Below, one piece after another: positions 12,870-24,120 of a stretch of 64,000 nucleotides of DNA. Within the stretch, counting starts at the first letter, position 1. The number at the start of each line of letters is the position of its first letter. The notes under the pieces were generated by a model that saw only the letters and a program-made list of their open reading frames with translations, did no database searches and was not told the origin of the DNA. The stretch is from positions 1,581,501 to 1,645,500 of the forward strand of contig CAJHZI010000431.1 in assembly GCA_905160935.1 (NCBI GenBank), given 5' to 3'. Source of the DNA: Enchytraeus crypticus (Eukaryota; Annelida; Clitellata; Enchytraeida; Enchytraeidae). Made by a program: the position numbers and the translations under genes.

Positions 12870-13085
12870 AAAAACGTTAAATATGTTGGTTGACCTGTGA
12901 ACGTTTTGTGACAAGCCGGTACATAACTGAATTGCGGTATTGCAATCGCTGAAATATTGTATTAATGGTCAGATCACCTGCAGAGATCTAGCGGAAGTCA
13001 GCATAGCATGATTTACAGTCCAATAACCTCTGCAGTTTGTCACTTAAAACGTTAAATATGGCGGTTGACCTAGGATGCCAGCTCC
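12870..13085 (+). repeat. Diverged direct repeat
   Basis: AACGTTAAATATG followed by GGTTGACCT occurs near 12879 and 13049, spaced about 170 bp apart. An old segmental duplication or retroelement fragment. Confidence 0.45.
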
Positions 13086-13236
13086 ACATTGGCTCTGTAG
13101 ACTCTTTTCTCGCAGTCCATGGGGCAATATTTGCATTATGGCCCACAGATGGGTTGCTATTCTGTAATTATCTTCTAGATTTTCTTTTCGCCCAGAAATG
13201 TTCAGAAGTTCTAACAGCTAGATCAGAATTATATGG

Positions 13237-13360
13237 TAGCATGTTGATACGTTGCTCGGCCTGTGGATCAGTAGGTGCAGGGTTCAAATACATTACTCGC
13301 TCAGCCAGTCACTGAAATTCTTTCCAGACAGGAACCGACGTTAAACCCGGTTTTATCTGT
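13237..13360 (+). mobile_element. tRNA-like SINE, family A (diverged)
   Basis: GGCCTGTGGATCAGTAGGTG, then the B-box-like GGGTTCAAATACATT, CAGTCACTGA and the tail GGAACCGACGTTAAAC. More diverged than other copies. Confidence 0.65.
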
Positions 13361-13364
13361 AGAC

Positions 13365-15010
13365 TATATACGTCTCCTCTATGATGAGCTATATTAGAAT
13401 GAAACTTAGTGATGGCTTTTAATGAATAAGTATGGCTATTACCATACCTTTTAGGCTTTTACCATACCATTTTCAGTGATGGCTTTACCATATATGGCTT
13501 TTTCCGTAAATTACAAAAATTAATAAAAATGATAATAATTTAAAGACATAAGATAAAAATCGTGAGATTATAAATAAAAATATCAATATTTATTAATAGT
13601 AAATAGCCTATAATTCAAACAGAGTGTACATGGTATTTAGGCAGTGTAGTGTAGTTCTCTAGTTTTCAGTTTTATCTATATAGAAAAAGTTAGCATCGCA
13701 AATTAATCATTGAACTCTAGCATTTATGAAATTAAATAATAAGTAGGCCTAATAAATAGTAAAATTGCTATATCGACAAGCTATTTCTCTATTTATAGCG
13801 TATGTTATTAGGTCCAGTAAAATGACATTTGCATATGGATTTCTCGGATACAATCTGTATTAGTGATAAAATATCGGCTTAGATAAGGGACATACAAATT
13901 CTCGAGTCTTCGCATTGTCGGTGATTTTGCAACAAGTATTGTATGCAAAATGCGTTGCTTTTCTGCTTCATAGGATAAATTACCGTTATTAATACTATAT
14001 ACACTGTTGTTGACCTTGAGAAATGAGGTTTTTTATTGGCAACAATTTTCGTGTATAGACAGTATAGTAATTCAGTTTGGGATAAGCTCCAAATCAAGTG
14101 TAACATTCTGAGTAGGAGATAACTAGTATAGAATAACAGGTGCTATACAATTAACAGAAATGCAGAATTTGTTAAGTAGGAAGAATCTATAGCAAAGATA
14201 ATATCAACGTTATTAAAGGTCTTTTCAAGTCTTACGGAAAGGGTTATCAACGTTGAGCAATAGACCGGACAAATTTAATTCGACCAATTGTCTCTCGCTC
14301 AACCAATTAGAGCATCCTACTGGATAGAAATGCATAACCTTAACATTTCTTATAACCTCTCTTGATCTTCTTCAGCCAAGGCATAAATTCCTTCTATTTA
14401 ATTATTGAAATTCTTTTTCAATTGGGTTAAGCGTTAGGTTAAATAGTGAAATTTTAAAGAAAGATTCACTTGAGGTCCTTGTATCGATTATCAGAGAGTA
14501 AATTCTCTGACATCCACTGAATTGCTAACATATACGAATGAATATATCTATGATTTAATTACACGTGTAGTATCATTATGGAATTGAAATAATTTAATTA
14601 TTTTTGTTTTCACGAAAATAAAAAAAGGCATTTCATATTATGCAAAGAACATGTAAGTTGAACCGAAGATTCTGACGAAAGACCATTGTTTAAAAATAGT
14701 TTAGAAATGTAAAAGTTAAATTTAAACATTTTTTAACCATATGCTACATATACAACTCTTCATGTGCTAGACATGTTTGAAAAAATTACATACTTATAAA
14801 AATGTACTATGAAATTAAAGATATATAATTTTACTTTTGTACAAACAAGAGTAGCTTCAAGATATGAAAAGAGTTATGTAAATGTACTTCATTTACATTT
14901 TGTAATTTTAAAGATCGAATTTATTCTCCCCTGATTTCAACGACTATTATTGATAACCATTCACCAATATGTGTGTTGTCATGGAGGAGGAATAAAGTGT
15001 CTTGTCATGG
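13365..15010. other. No gene recognised
   Basis: AT-rich DNA without identifiable repeats. It ends in a 15-bp near direct repeat TGTCATGGA(G/C)GAGGA (near 14978 and 15004). Confidence 0.5.
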
Positions 15011-15015
15011 ACGAG

Positions 15016-15086
15016 GATGTATATGACTGTGAATCATAGTCATATACATCTAGTCTCTATTTTATGACCAAGGTCATGAAATAGAG
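15016..15086. other. Two adjacent strong hairpins
   Basis: Hairpin 1: arms 15016-15028 and 15038-15050, 13 bp perfect, 9-nt loop. Hairpin 2: arms 15055-15069 and 15072-15086, 15 bp with one mismatch, 2-nt loop. Confidence 0.85.
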
Positions 15087-15424
15087 GGGGATAATTGGGG
15101 AGGGCGGGCTAAATGGACAAGTAGTTTAAAGTTGGTATCTGGGCACCTAATTTAGGGGGTTAGCCCCCCAGCCCCCCTCTTAGTCTCGTTTCTGTTTGTG
15201 GAACTTTAAACTTTCATGCTAGGCCATATGATTGCATTACAAGTTAAAACTTCAGTATCGCATGTGAAAAAAATTAATTTGAGTTATTGGTGTTACTTTG
15301 AGATGGAATTTGAATCTTATGCATGGTAAATAACAACGTACTTTAAGTAATATGGGTGTCTATTTGTGTCTGGGAGTCTGTACTTGGTAAATTATCTAAA
15401 CCACATCACCATTATCTTGGAAGA

Positions 15425-15600
15425 AGAAGAGAGAGAGAGAAAGAAAGAGAGCGAGAGAGAGAGAGAGAGGTAGAGAGTAGAAAGAGATCGAGAGGGAGAG
15501 AGAGCCCGAGAAAGAGACAACGAGAGAGATTGAGAAAGGAAACGTGGAGTGAGAATGATAGAGCAGAGAGAATGAGAGAGCAGAGATAGATAGAGACAGT
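15425..15600. repeat. GA-rich tract
   Basis: Imperfect (GA)n with CGAGAG variants. It is paired with a CT-rich tract 200 bp downstream. Confidence 0.9.
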
Positions 15601-15794
15601 TAGCTAGTCTAGAGGAGCAAGTAGAGAACAAGTAATAAGGTTGAAGGTCACGCTGCTCCGTGAAGTGTACAGTAACTTGTGTCTCGTTAGCAACGACACG
15701 AACACAGAGCCAATACTTGCACAGCTGTACTGACAGAGAACCAGAGATATCCGTTTAGACACATTCATCGCTAAACAGCATCTAATGTTACTAA

Positions 15795-15893
15795 TCTCTC
15801 TCTCTCTCTCTTGCTCTCTCTCTCTGTCTCTGTCTGTCTTTCTCTTTCTTTCCTTCTCCCTCTCTCGTTCTGTCTATGACTCTCAGTTTCTCT

Positions 15894-15948
<55 letters not shown>

Positions 15949-15951
15949 ACA
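15795..15951. repeat. CT-rich tract
   Basis: Imperfect (CT)n ending in about 50 bp of nearly pure CT. It is in inverse orientation to 15425-15600. Confidence 0.9.
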
Positions 15952-16289
15952 CATATGATTTGACAATTGGCTGGTCCAAGGAGGACCATATTCCTACCCA
16001 TATTCTGCTTTCAAGCTCCTTAAAAGTCACCTCACCAGATAACGAGTTAATCCTTTTACAAATTGCTAAGCATTACTCACACCTTGATGTAGTCACTAGG
16101 TTGGGGAAAATATTGCATCTGAGGTAAGTTCTCTCTGGCTTCTTGGATACTTTCTCAGCCTCCTCTTACTAGCCAATCCATCCGCAGATAAATTAACCAA
16201 CCAGTCTTTATATTCCATCAACCGAAATATAAATTCAGAAACCCTTATTTGTAAGGTAAGTCTCTATTAACCAATCAAAATTATGGAAT

Positions 16290-16628
16290 TCAATGAAACC
16301 TGCATGAGGCGATCTAACATGCGATCCTTTATGTTTTCTACTCCGGCAATATGGAACTCTCTGTCACAAGATCTTCGATCTTGCAATTGTATTGACATTT
16401 TCCTCGGCTAGCTATAAACCCATCTCGTTCCACTCGTCTGAATTATTACACTCTTTATATGGATCTTGCACATGCACTGTTTTGATTTCGCTTTCTCTTG
16501 TAGTCTGTGTGTACTCAGTCGTCATTGCGTGGTGTTTAGAGTCTGTTTATGCAGAGTCAGCAAAGAGGCGTCCCCAACATTGCCTTAACGCGAGGAACCG
16601 GACGTAAGTTTCTTATTGATTGATTGAA
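16290..16628 (+). mobile_element. 3' end of an L2/CR1-like LINE (pseudogene) with (ATTG)n tail
   Basis: Plus-strand translation of about 16300-16380 gives MRSFMFSTPAIWNSLSQDL, the pattern (R.F..AP..WNSLP..LR) that closes the reverse-transcriptase ORF of L2/CR1/jockey-type elements. Frameshifts follow, then a 3'UTR ending in CGTCCCCAACATTGCC, GAGGAACCGGACGTAAG and GATTGATTGA. It is broken and non-functional. Confidence 0.75.
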
Positions 16629-16723
16629 CAGTATTGTTAGATAACTTTATCCATACACCCTCCAAATATCATAAAACTAACTCTTTTGAAACTAATTGCT
16701 GTTGTACTGAATTCTCTACTCTT

Positions 16724-16925
16724 CTAGAGTTGGGCTGATATCATAGAGCCCATACTCGAGTCCCATGGTGACCAGGAGCTCTGGGTGATTTGATGCATGA
16801 CCTCTCGGCCGCTAATGGACGCTGAGAGAGAGCATGCTTTGACGGGTCTCAGCTCCAGACAACCGTAACGGTCCGGACCTGCCTCGTGGGTCCAGGACTG
16901 CAGGGTCATAGCTCGAGATGTAGAC
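16724..16925. other. GC-rich 200-bp patch with an open minus-strand frame, unidentified
   Basis: Composition differs sharply from the surroundings. A minus-strand frame (16909-16724, 61 codons, containing SWTHEAGPDRYGCLELRPV) is open, but no family was recognised and no splice signals were confirmed. It could be an exon, LINE UTR or SINE. Confidence 0.35.
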
Positions 16926-16959
16926 GGATCTATGCGAAATATGGATTCTTAGATGTTAG

Positions 16960-17075
16960 ATCAGTGCAGTGCACTGCCAAGTGGCAGGTTCAAGGTAAAT
17001 ATTCATACTCAAAGTCTGGTTTCTCGCTCCATAAGAGCACTTCTTAGATCAACAAGTTAATCCATTCACAAAGAT
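16960..17075 (-). mobile_element. SINE family D fragment
   Basis: GTGCACTGCCAAGTGGCAGG followed by TTCAAGGTAAATATTCATAC, almost identical to the copy at 50206. The minus strand is taken as sense because the B/D head reads that way. Confidence 0.7.
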
Positions 17076-18400
17076 GTTAGATGTTAGATATAATTCCAGA
17101 ATTCGATTTTATTCGAAATTTATATAAGAGATTTCATATTATATTCGCAAATTACATTTAAAGTATTTAACGTCAATTTTGAGATTTGTTAAATAAAACT
17201 ATAGCAGTTTTCAACTATCAGATTGAAGGCTGCTCTATGGAAATGAGTGACGATTTTTCTTAATAAATAATTTTATTGCTTTGATTTGTGCTACTCTATG
17301 ACATTTGAAACGTTTCCATATGCACAACTCAATTTGTTTTCTCTTCTTAATCCTGACTATATTCACTGAAGAATACTGGCTGGCTTGGTATTTGAACACA
17401 CTGCTCTTGATTTTAACTCAATTTTCTTGAATCGTACCCTATACGTGAGCTACATTGATGTAGAAATGAAATCAGTAATAGGCTGCTATTAGCCCTTCTA
17501 GCATAGCATCAAAGCTTTTAACTACAATTCAAGAAGTTAACTATTCGAACGTTAATTTTTCATATGTATTTGCTAAATAAATGAAACGGTTTCATTTTGT
17601 AAAGGCCATATTGGACAAATGATCGTCGAGTATAGAACGAATTTCTATTCAAATGAGGTCAATTTACGAGCAGACACGCGTTCAACAGGGCAAGGTGGAG
17701 AAATGAAGAGAGCAGTTGAAATGATAAATGTGCCTTCACTCCAGCAATTACTCAATTAGCACTTGAATCTTTATTAATTAAATATTCATTAAAGGGTTAG
17801 TGTCGACCCTGTCTCCGGAGACAAATCATAGTTTTCAGCTGCACTTCATGCCCCACGCTCCAATCCTTCCAGTTTATAAATGGATAGAGTTCGTGTCAAC
17901 AAGGGCAGTTTCTGTAATTGTCTGCTTGGCAACGGCTGACTCCGATTTCGCCAGAAAAGTTGTGAGTACAAATTTGAGACGAGGGTATCAAAATAGAATT
18001 AAATAATGAATTAAAGTTTTTTTAATTGTTCAGAAACTGTTGGTAATTAAGTTAAGATATGTTAATTTTTTGCTGTTTACTATATAAATTTTTAAAGTAC
18101 ATATATATCTTCTGATATATCTATTTTAGTTGTTTAATTTCTCTTGGTGGATAACCAGTTAACATAATATCACTGCTTTCGGAAAAGTTACATAATTTTC
18201 ACGAAATTTTTAATGAAATTATAATTTAGACTATTATAATCATTTTATATTTAGAATTTAATTAAAATATGTATACTTAAAATTACCTAGTTGTATTTAC
18301 AATTTATGGAAGTACAAGTTATATATTATTGTTAGTAAAATGGTTTAGAAATATTTATAATTTAATAAGTTGCAAATCTACATTTAAAACGTATGTCTAA
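17076..18400. other. No gene recognised
   Basis: AT-rich, mostly unique-looking. 17600-17800 is rich in TAATTA/CAATTAG/ATTCATT-type sites and may be regulatory, but this is unproven. Confidence 0.4.
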
Positions 18401-18403
18401 GGG

Positions 18404-18655
18404 TAAACAGGATTGTCTTCTCAGGGAATCACGACCCTGCCCAGTAAATATTAGTCCAAGCTGTGGAAGGCACAGGGGCCCACCTCGTTATAAGAAGAAT
18501 CTCCATCAATAATGGTATATCAAGGGGAATGTTATAGATGATTTGAAGGTTTACTCGTATATAGATGTGAAGAGGAAAACAGAAGATAGAGAATAGTAGA
18601 GGCGATAAATACCATGGACCTGCCAGTAGGCAGTGCACTAAGAGAGGGAGAGATG
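18404..18655 (+). mobile_element. SINE family C copy with LINE-derived 3' end
   Basis: 5' part: TCTCAGGGAATCACGACCCT, GGCCCACCTCG. 3' part: GTTATAGATGATTTGAAGG through CCATGGACCTGCCAGTAGGC and AGTGCACTAAGAGAGGGAGA. The 3' part matches the last codons and (GA)n tail of the LINE at 34955-35450. Confidence 0.75.
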
Positions 18656-19245
18656 CCTCTAAATTTATATGACTTCGCCCGCTGACCTCTTGGCCTGTAG
18701 GTTATCAATATTTCTCTCTTAGCCCGTCTAAATACGAGTCCTTTGTGCTAAATAGGTCAGAAAATCACTAGCTATTATAGATACAGACCTGATATGATAT
18801 CAAAAACAATCTTCATAATCCTTAAATATCCCCTAGTTCTACAGGATAGGAGATATCAAGTTATAACATTGATCATATCCAAGACACTAACCCTAACCAT
18901 GACCTTAACCCTATGAATTCGTTCCAGAGAAATAAAAATTGAAAATTAGACATATAAAATATCATAGAACAGATCGATATTTAACGACGTTTGAAAATCA
19001 ACATGAGCTGAATAAAATTAACAAAAGACCTACTCTTAAGAAGTTCCTACTGGAAGTAACGTCAGACAAGAATCTTTGTTCTCTAATAAGCTGTTAGCCT
19101 ATTACTCTGCCTCTAATATTCTTACCAAAAATGTAAGACAATCAATATGTTTCTACTCGTAATCTAACAGCCACTATTGCCACTATAATGACACTAAAAA
19201 TCCAATAGTCACGCCTAGTAAAAGTCTCAGTTGATCGAGTTTATA
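18656..19245. other. No gene recognised
   Basis: AT-rich. A short CTAACCCTAACC stretch near 18887 is too brief to call telomeric. Confidence 0.5.
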
Positions 19246-19249
19246 TGCC

Positions 19250-19405
19250 AATCACAAATTCTAAGAGTTAACCAAATCTTCGTATAGAAATTGACTGAAG
19301 TAAATATGGATTCTGAGGTGATTTTCGTTGCCTTTATCAAGTTTTGCTTCGTCGACTAATGCGATATGCGCAGTTTACGGTTGGTCGCTTCTAGCTTGTC
19401 AACAC
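19250..19405 (-). mobile_element. Degraded SINE D fragment
   Basis: TCTGAGGTGATTTTCGTTGC followed by a decayed GTCGACTAATGCG and TTTACGGTTGGTC, as in the D copies at 38330 and 61925. Confidence 0.5.
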
Positions 19406-19644
19406 GGAAACGTTCAATGCTCTTCGAACTCACGAGTATCTTACTTTATATTTTATTGTAAATATTTTTAACGTGCAGAGATGATCCTACATTACTTTGC
19501 TGATTTGTTTTACAGATTTATTTGATTTTTAAAGAAATTTTTTCTAATCCATTACAACTATAGGTTATTTCATTTCACTTTTCTTCTTGACGCATGTTTA
19601 TTGTTGCCATTACTCTGTGAAATTTAGTAAAAAATAAAACGTAT

Positions 19645-19732
19645 TTCTCTCTCTTATCTCTCTCTCTCTCTTTTCCCACACACAAACAGACACACACACA
19701 TACACACACACATATATACACACACTATCCTT
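19645..19732. repeat. (CT)n-(CA)n microsatellite
   Basis: Short CT and CACA runs separated by a few bases. Confidence 0.85.
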
Positions 19733-20500
19733 TCAAATCCTGCAATTCAATCGGACGGTTGGCCGGATGAATTGAAGATTTGTCAAAGTTGCAACGTTAT
19801 TGCTTAATTAATTAAATGCACAAATTTAACTTCATTTTTAGAAAAATATTAAATTTAATAAAATTTGCTATTTTCAATGGACTAATTAAAATCATAAACT
19901 AAAAAGAATTAATTCGTCCATAAAAAATTAAAAACCTATAATTTGCCTAATTTTTTAAATTTAGAAATTCATAATTATGTGAGTCACATAATTATGATTT
20001 TAAAAAACGAAAACAAATAGTAACGCAATTAAAGTCTTGTTTTAAAGAACATTTAATATGTCGGGAGGGAAATGGATAAGTTCTCAATCTCTCAACCCCC
20101 GTGCTATGCTATAGCTTCTGGTACACGAAATAGCGACAACCTGCAGCGAGAGGAAGGCGTAGGCGATAATGTACTGATTGAAAAACAAAGAAATACCTAA
20201 ATGTATAAATCAAGAGTAATGTAGGAAATGGCGATTATTTCACTAGTTGTAAATTCATTTCCCTTGCGGATACCCAAAAGGACAGTTTGAGAATCGAGAA
20301 CTGCATGCGAATCAAAAAGCCGACTACAGATGGTGTTGAAGAAGATCTTTGGAAGCATCTAGAGGAATAATTAAACTCAACAAACCTTCATATGAAGGAT
20401 TGTAGGTCCGATCATACCGTAAAGTAATGATCACAAGTGATAGTATCAAATTCTAGTCAACGTTTTTATGGAATAATTATAATCGACAATTCTAATATGG
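19733..20500. other. No gene recognised
   Basis: AT-rich. Contains TAATTATG repeated as an inverted pair near 19970-20000. Confidence 0.45.
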
Positions 20501-20509
20501 AAATTCTTG

Positions 20510-20820
20510 CTGTTGTAGCCATAATGTTGTAACCTTGCTTTTATAAACTTGCTATTGTACATGCAGCCTAACTGTTGTAGCTATGTTGTTGTAGCCTTGT
20601 TGTTGTGGCCTAATTGTTGTAGCTTTGTTGTTGCAGCCTTGTTGTTGTAGCCTTGTTATTGTAACCTAATTGTTGTAACCTATAGCTGTTGTAACCTAGC
20701 TGTTGTAGCCTAGCTGTTGTAGTTGTAGCCTTGTTGTTGTAGTCTTGTTGTCGTAGCCTTGTTGTTGTGGCCTTGTTGTAGTAGCCTTGTTGTTGCAGCC
20801 TTGTTATTGTGGCCTTGCAG
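20510..20820 (+). repeat. Imperfect minisatellite (GTTGTTGTAGCCTT-type)
   Basis: Units of about 12-18 bp built from TTGTTGTAGCC, repeated about 20 times with substitutions. No array-wide reading frame. Confidence 0.9.
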
Positions 20821-21164
20821 ATTTAACCTTCATTAACTAAACTTCATAACAGATAATCATTAGCTTCAAAATAAATAAATGCATGCAGTTCTAATCTTGA
20901 ACTATTAGCCGCTGATAAGATTTCGAGACGGAAATCTGAAGCAAATCTCAGCTTAATTATTTTATTTAAGTTCAACTTTTATTCCGTTAGACCTTTATTA
21001 TTATTATTTATTATTACTGTTATCTCTTCCTTCTATATATATTTTTCATCTTTCCTGACTGTTTCTTATCTAAAGACCGGCACCGGTTTAAGATCTTTTT
21101 CCTTATCTTCAGCACATGTTTTTTCAGATCGTTTGGAGCGAATCGATTTGTAGTGACATGTGAT

Positions 21165-21220
21165 GGTGATGGGGGACGTCCCTGACATTATCCTTTTTAT
21201 GAGGAAACCGACGTTAAACC

Positions 21221-21276
<56 letters not shown>

Positions 21277-21280
21277 TCAT
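21165..21280 (+). mobile_element. Retroelement 3' tail with (TTA)n end
   Basis: GGGGACGTCCCTGACATTAT, then ATGAGGAAACCGACGTTAAA and about 60 bp of TTA repeats. The same tail recurs at 49852, 51851, 55088 and 59890. Confidence 0.7.
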
Positions 21281-21799
21281 GAACATATAAATACCGGAAC
21301 TGGCACGCTATTGTAAATCCAGATAAATACTTATGCTTCCAGCAAGTTGAGTTTATTAATTATATAAAATTTAAATAAATATACAAATAATACTGTATAT
21401 ACATAAATTAAATTCATTAAAACATGTGAATATAAACCTTTGTTTATTACCAAAATAATTTCAATTTATTTCTTGCCATAAATGCTAACAATTTGTATAA
21501 ATATAATGTTAAAATATTCAAACTATAGACTAATTTTACAACATAATTTCAATTTATTTCATCCATGAAAACGCGAATCATATTTACACAGAAAATGTTA
21601 AAGTATTCAAAGCCACAAAATAGACATTAGATCTAAAAATATGTTATTTCTACTGAAACCAATAAAATAAATTTTAAATATTTTTAAAATTAAACAATTT
21701 TAATTAATTTGCATGGTTCGGTTAATAAATATACAATTTAATCAATCATAATCGCAAGATAACAACTAAAAAATCAATCAATCTGTCAGGCGAGGCAGC

Positions 21800-22025
21800 T
21801 ATTAAATCAACATCTTCATCATCAACTTCGTCATCATCTTCCTTGAATTGCAGTTTAGCTAGGGTTGGGACTTTCACTTTTTCTTTAAAAATTCCTTTAA
21901 AATTGTAATAATTTCTGGAGCCTAGGCTCTCATCAGCCGAATGCCTGACGATGGCTTGGAACTTAGTGCTTTGTCGCCTTTTATGACTCGTGCAGTTAAC
22001 GGTCTGTTCATTCTTCAGCAAAGAG
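21800..22025 (-). mobile_element. SINE family B copy
   Basis: On the minus strand: a head with CTGAAGAATG, the core in the form CACGAGTCATAAAAGGCGAC, an AATTATTACAATTTTA block shared with the 28195 copy, and a GATGATGA tail. The open frame across it (94 codons) is incidental. Confidence 0.6.
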
Positions 22026-22053
22026 GGCAATAATTAAATCAGTATACAGTACG

Positions 22054-22060
<7 letters not shown>

Positions 22061-22129
<69 letters not shown>
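22061..22129. repeat. (TA)n array
   Basis: About 70 bp of TA. A TACATGTATATATAC-rich patch of short palindromes follows to about 22216. Confidence 0.95.
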
Positions 22130-22133
<4 letters not shown>

Positions 22134-22537
22134 GAGCCTATACATGTATATATACAAACATGTATATTTATTGTATATATAGGCCTATATATGTATATAT
22201 ACATGTATATGTATATTTCTTCGTTAGTTAACTTCTATAATATGTAGTCAGTAATTAATATAGTGAAGTTAAAATGAAGATTTCAATTTGCTTTAGTTCA
22301 GTTCAGCTTTGTTGAGCGCTTTTGTTATATATGCTTACTTATATTCAACAAATAGGCCTACTGCGGAAACGTTAGTAATTTCTCTAATTTTAAAGCAGCT
22401 ACTGCTGAATAAAGGTTTATACTAGTATGTAATAGATAACACAAAGATTGATACACCTCTAAAGAAATTTAAATGACCGATTTCTATATTACTTGGAAAA
22501 ACAAAAATCTTATATGAAAAGCAAAAAGTACTCACTT

Positions 22538-22543
22538 TTTATT
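22538..22543 (-). promoter_or_regulatory. Candidate poly(A) signal for the POU gene
   Basis: AATAAA on the minus strand, about 660 nt past the stop codon. It is the nearest canonical hexamer I noticed. AT-rich DNA makes chance hits common, so this is tentative. Confidence 0.25.
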
Positions 22544-22679
22544 TTATCGTAAAATAATGTTACTAGAGAAATTCATAGCAACTGTTGTAACTCATTTAAA
22601 CGGACTTAGTTTAAGAATTTTCAAATTTAGAAATAATGATTAAAATAGCAAAACAAGTAACTTTTAATTCGAAACATGT

Positions 22680-22726
22680 TTAATTAATCAAACGTTAAAT
22701 TAATCCAACAAAAGTTTAATTAATCC
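22680..22726. promoter_or_regulatory. Cluster of TAATTAATC-like homeodomain sites
   Basis: Three near-identical motifs (TTAATTAATC, AAATTAATCC, TTAATTAATCC) sit within 47 bp, 3' of the POU gene and possibly inside its 3'UTR. Function is inferred from motif resemblance only. Confidence 0.25.
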
Positions 22727-23205
22727 AGCTCTTGTCTAACTTTTTGTTAATTCACTAATTGACTTACCATTGAAACTAATATCAATTTGGTCTATATTAA
22801 CCGTTGAACGAATAGTAAACAGTGTAAATCCAACGCCGTTACTGAATAACAGGGTTGAACTCTTATTCTTAATCACGTGACTTTCTTCTCAGAATGTCTT
22901 GAAGAGATTTGACCTCTTGAGGAGAAGCTTGTCGGGCTTCTGACCATAACGTTAAACCTACATCATTACGCAGAAAAGGAGCACGTCCTTCTTACACAAC
23001 AGTATCATTTGGAAGAGTGGGAAACACTAAATATAGAAAGTAAATGACTTGTATCCATCGGTGGAACTTTGAAATCGGTAGAGGATTTCGTCGACAATTG
23101 TGTCAGCAAGTTTTAAGCGATACCCTCTCGCAATAGACAAGAAATACCGAATAAATAACGGCAATTTATGCTTTTCAATCAATGTATGTGCATTGTGGAA
23201 GTAGG

Positions 23206-24120
23206 TTAAGCCTGGACAGCGTTCTGAACATAACCTTCGTTACCGGACGTGTCGTCCAACTGCTGGAGATGCTTTGATAATAGTTCACTGCTCAGTTGCG
23301 CCATCTGCGACAGCTCAGTCACTGATCTCTGCAACTGCGAGTGGCTACCGTATTGTCTAAATTCTTCTGACCTCCCAGAATATCCAGGATACGGCACCAT
23401 AGCATTGGCGTATCCTGCCTGCAAGGCACAAGTAGCTGCCGCCATTGTAGTCGTGCTGTCTGCAGCTTGGGCGCCGTTGCTAAAAGCTTCGGATGTAATA
23501 TATACATTAGAAGGCGACGACTTGGGACAATTGAGTTGAAATTTTTCTTCTGACCCGTTCATAAAGCTAATCTGATGTTGTTGCTGCTGTTGTTGTTGTA
23601 GTTGCTGCTGATTATCGCAAGTTGCACCGTTAACCGACTGAATCATCTGATCGTATCCGACTAAATGAGGACTACGAGCCCGGCTGCCATAGATATGGGC
23701 ACTTAGCTGATGATGCTGATGATGACTACGATTGTATAAATGATGAAAAGGCGGGTAGGAATTTTCCATCGATATCTGATGATGCGTTTGAAATCCACCG
23801 TCATCCAGATGTTCCTTCTTCATTTCGCCGAGATGAGTCGAGGTCTGGAGAGAATCGAATCCTCGACGTCCACTCTCGGAGTCGCCCATGCTGTCCGAGT
23901 CGCCATCCCGCCCGTCAATGCCCATTCCACCAGGCCCTTCCATGCCCAACATTCCCATCATGGCAGGGGTCATTCGCTTCTCCTTCTGCCGGCGATTGCA
24001 GAACCAAACCCTTACGACTTCCTTTTCCAGTTGTAGAGCCTCAGCTATCTGAGATATATCATGAGCGGCCGGTTTAGACTGTTTAGAGAAGTAGGACTCT
24101 AGTTCTCCTTTTACTGTTAC
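23206..24120 (-). CDS. POU3F: POU gene coding exon 4: homeodomain body and long C-terminal tail (residues 527-830)
   Basis: Acceptor TTCTCAG|GTAACA. The exon opens at homeodomain position 10 and gives [17 protein letters not shown], helix 2 and helix 3 ([18 protein letters not shown]). A tail of about 250 residues follows: Met/Gly-rich ([14 protein letters not shown]), acidic/Ser, a His-rich stretch (HHQHHQL) and a polyglutamine run ([13 protein letters not shown]), ending in VQNAVQA and a TAA stop. Tails of known class III proteins are generally much shorter. Confidence 0.95.
   Translation of the reverse strand, partial: VTVKGELESYFSKQSKPAAHDISQIAEALQLEKEVVRVWFCNRRQKEKRMTPAMMGMLGMEGPGGMGIDGRDGDSDSMGDSESGRRGFDSLQTSTHLGEMKKEHLDDGGFQTHHQISMENSYPPFHHLYNRSHHQHHQLSAHIYGSRARSPHLVGYDQMIQSVNGATCDNQQQLQQQQQQQHQISFMNGSEEKFQLNCPKSSPSNVYITSEAFSNGAQAADSTTTMAAATCALQAGYANAMVPYPGYSGRSEEFRQYGSHSQLQRSVTELSQMAQLSSELLSKHLQQLDDTSGNEGYVQNAVQA

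Larger units (their letters stand above)
22217..23205. other. 3' flank or 3'UTR of the POU gene
   Basis: No other gene recognised. It probably includes the POU 3'UTR down to the candidate poly(A) signal near 22540. Confidence 0.4.

Noticed and set aside
18884..18915. Interstitial telomere-like CTAACCCTAACC
   Set aside because: Only about two and a half imperfect units, which is expected by chance in 64 kb.
23249..23539. Plus-strand 96-codon frame opposite POU exon 4
   Set aside because: Antisense shadow of the conserved coding exon.
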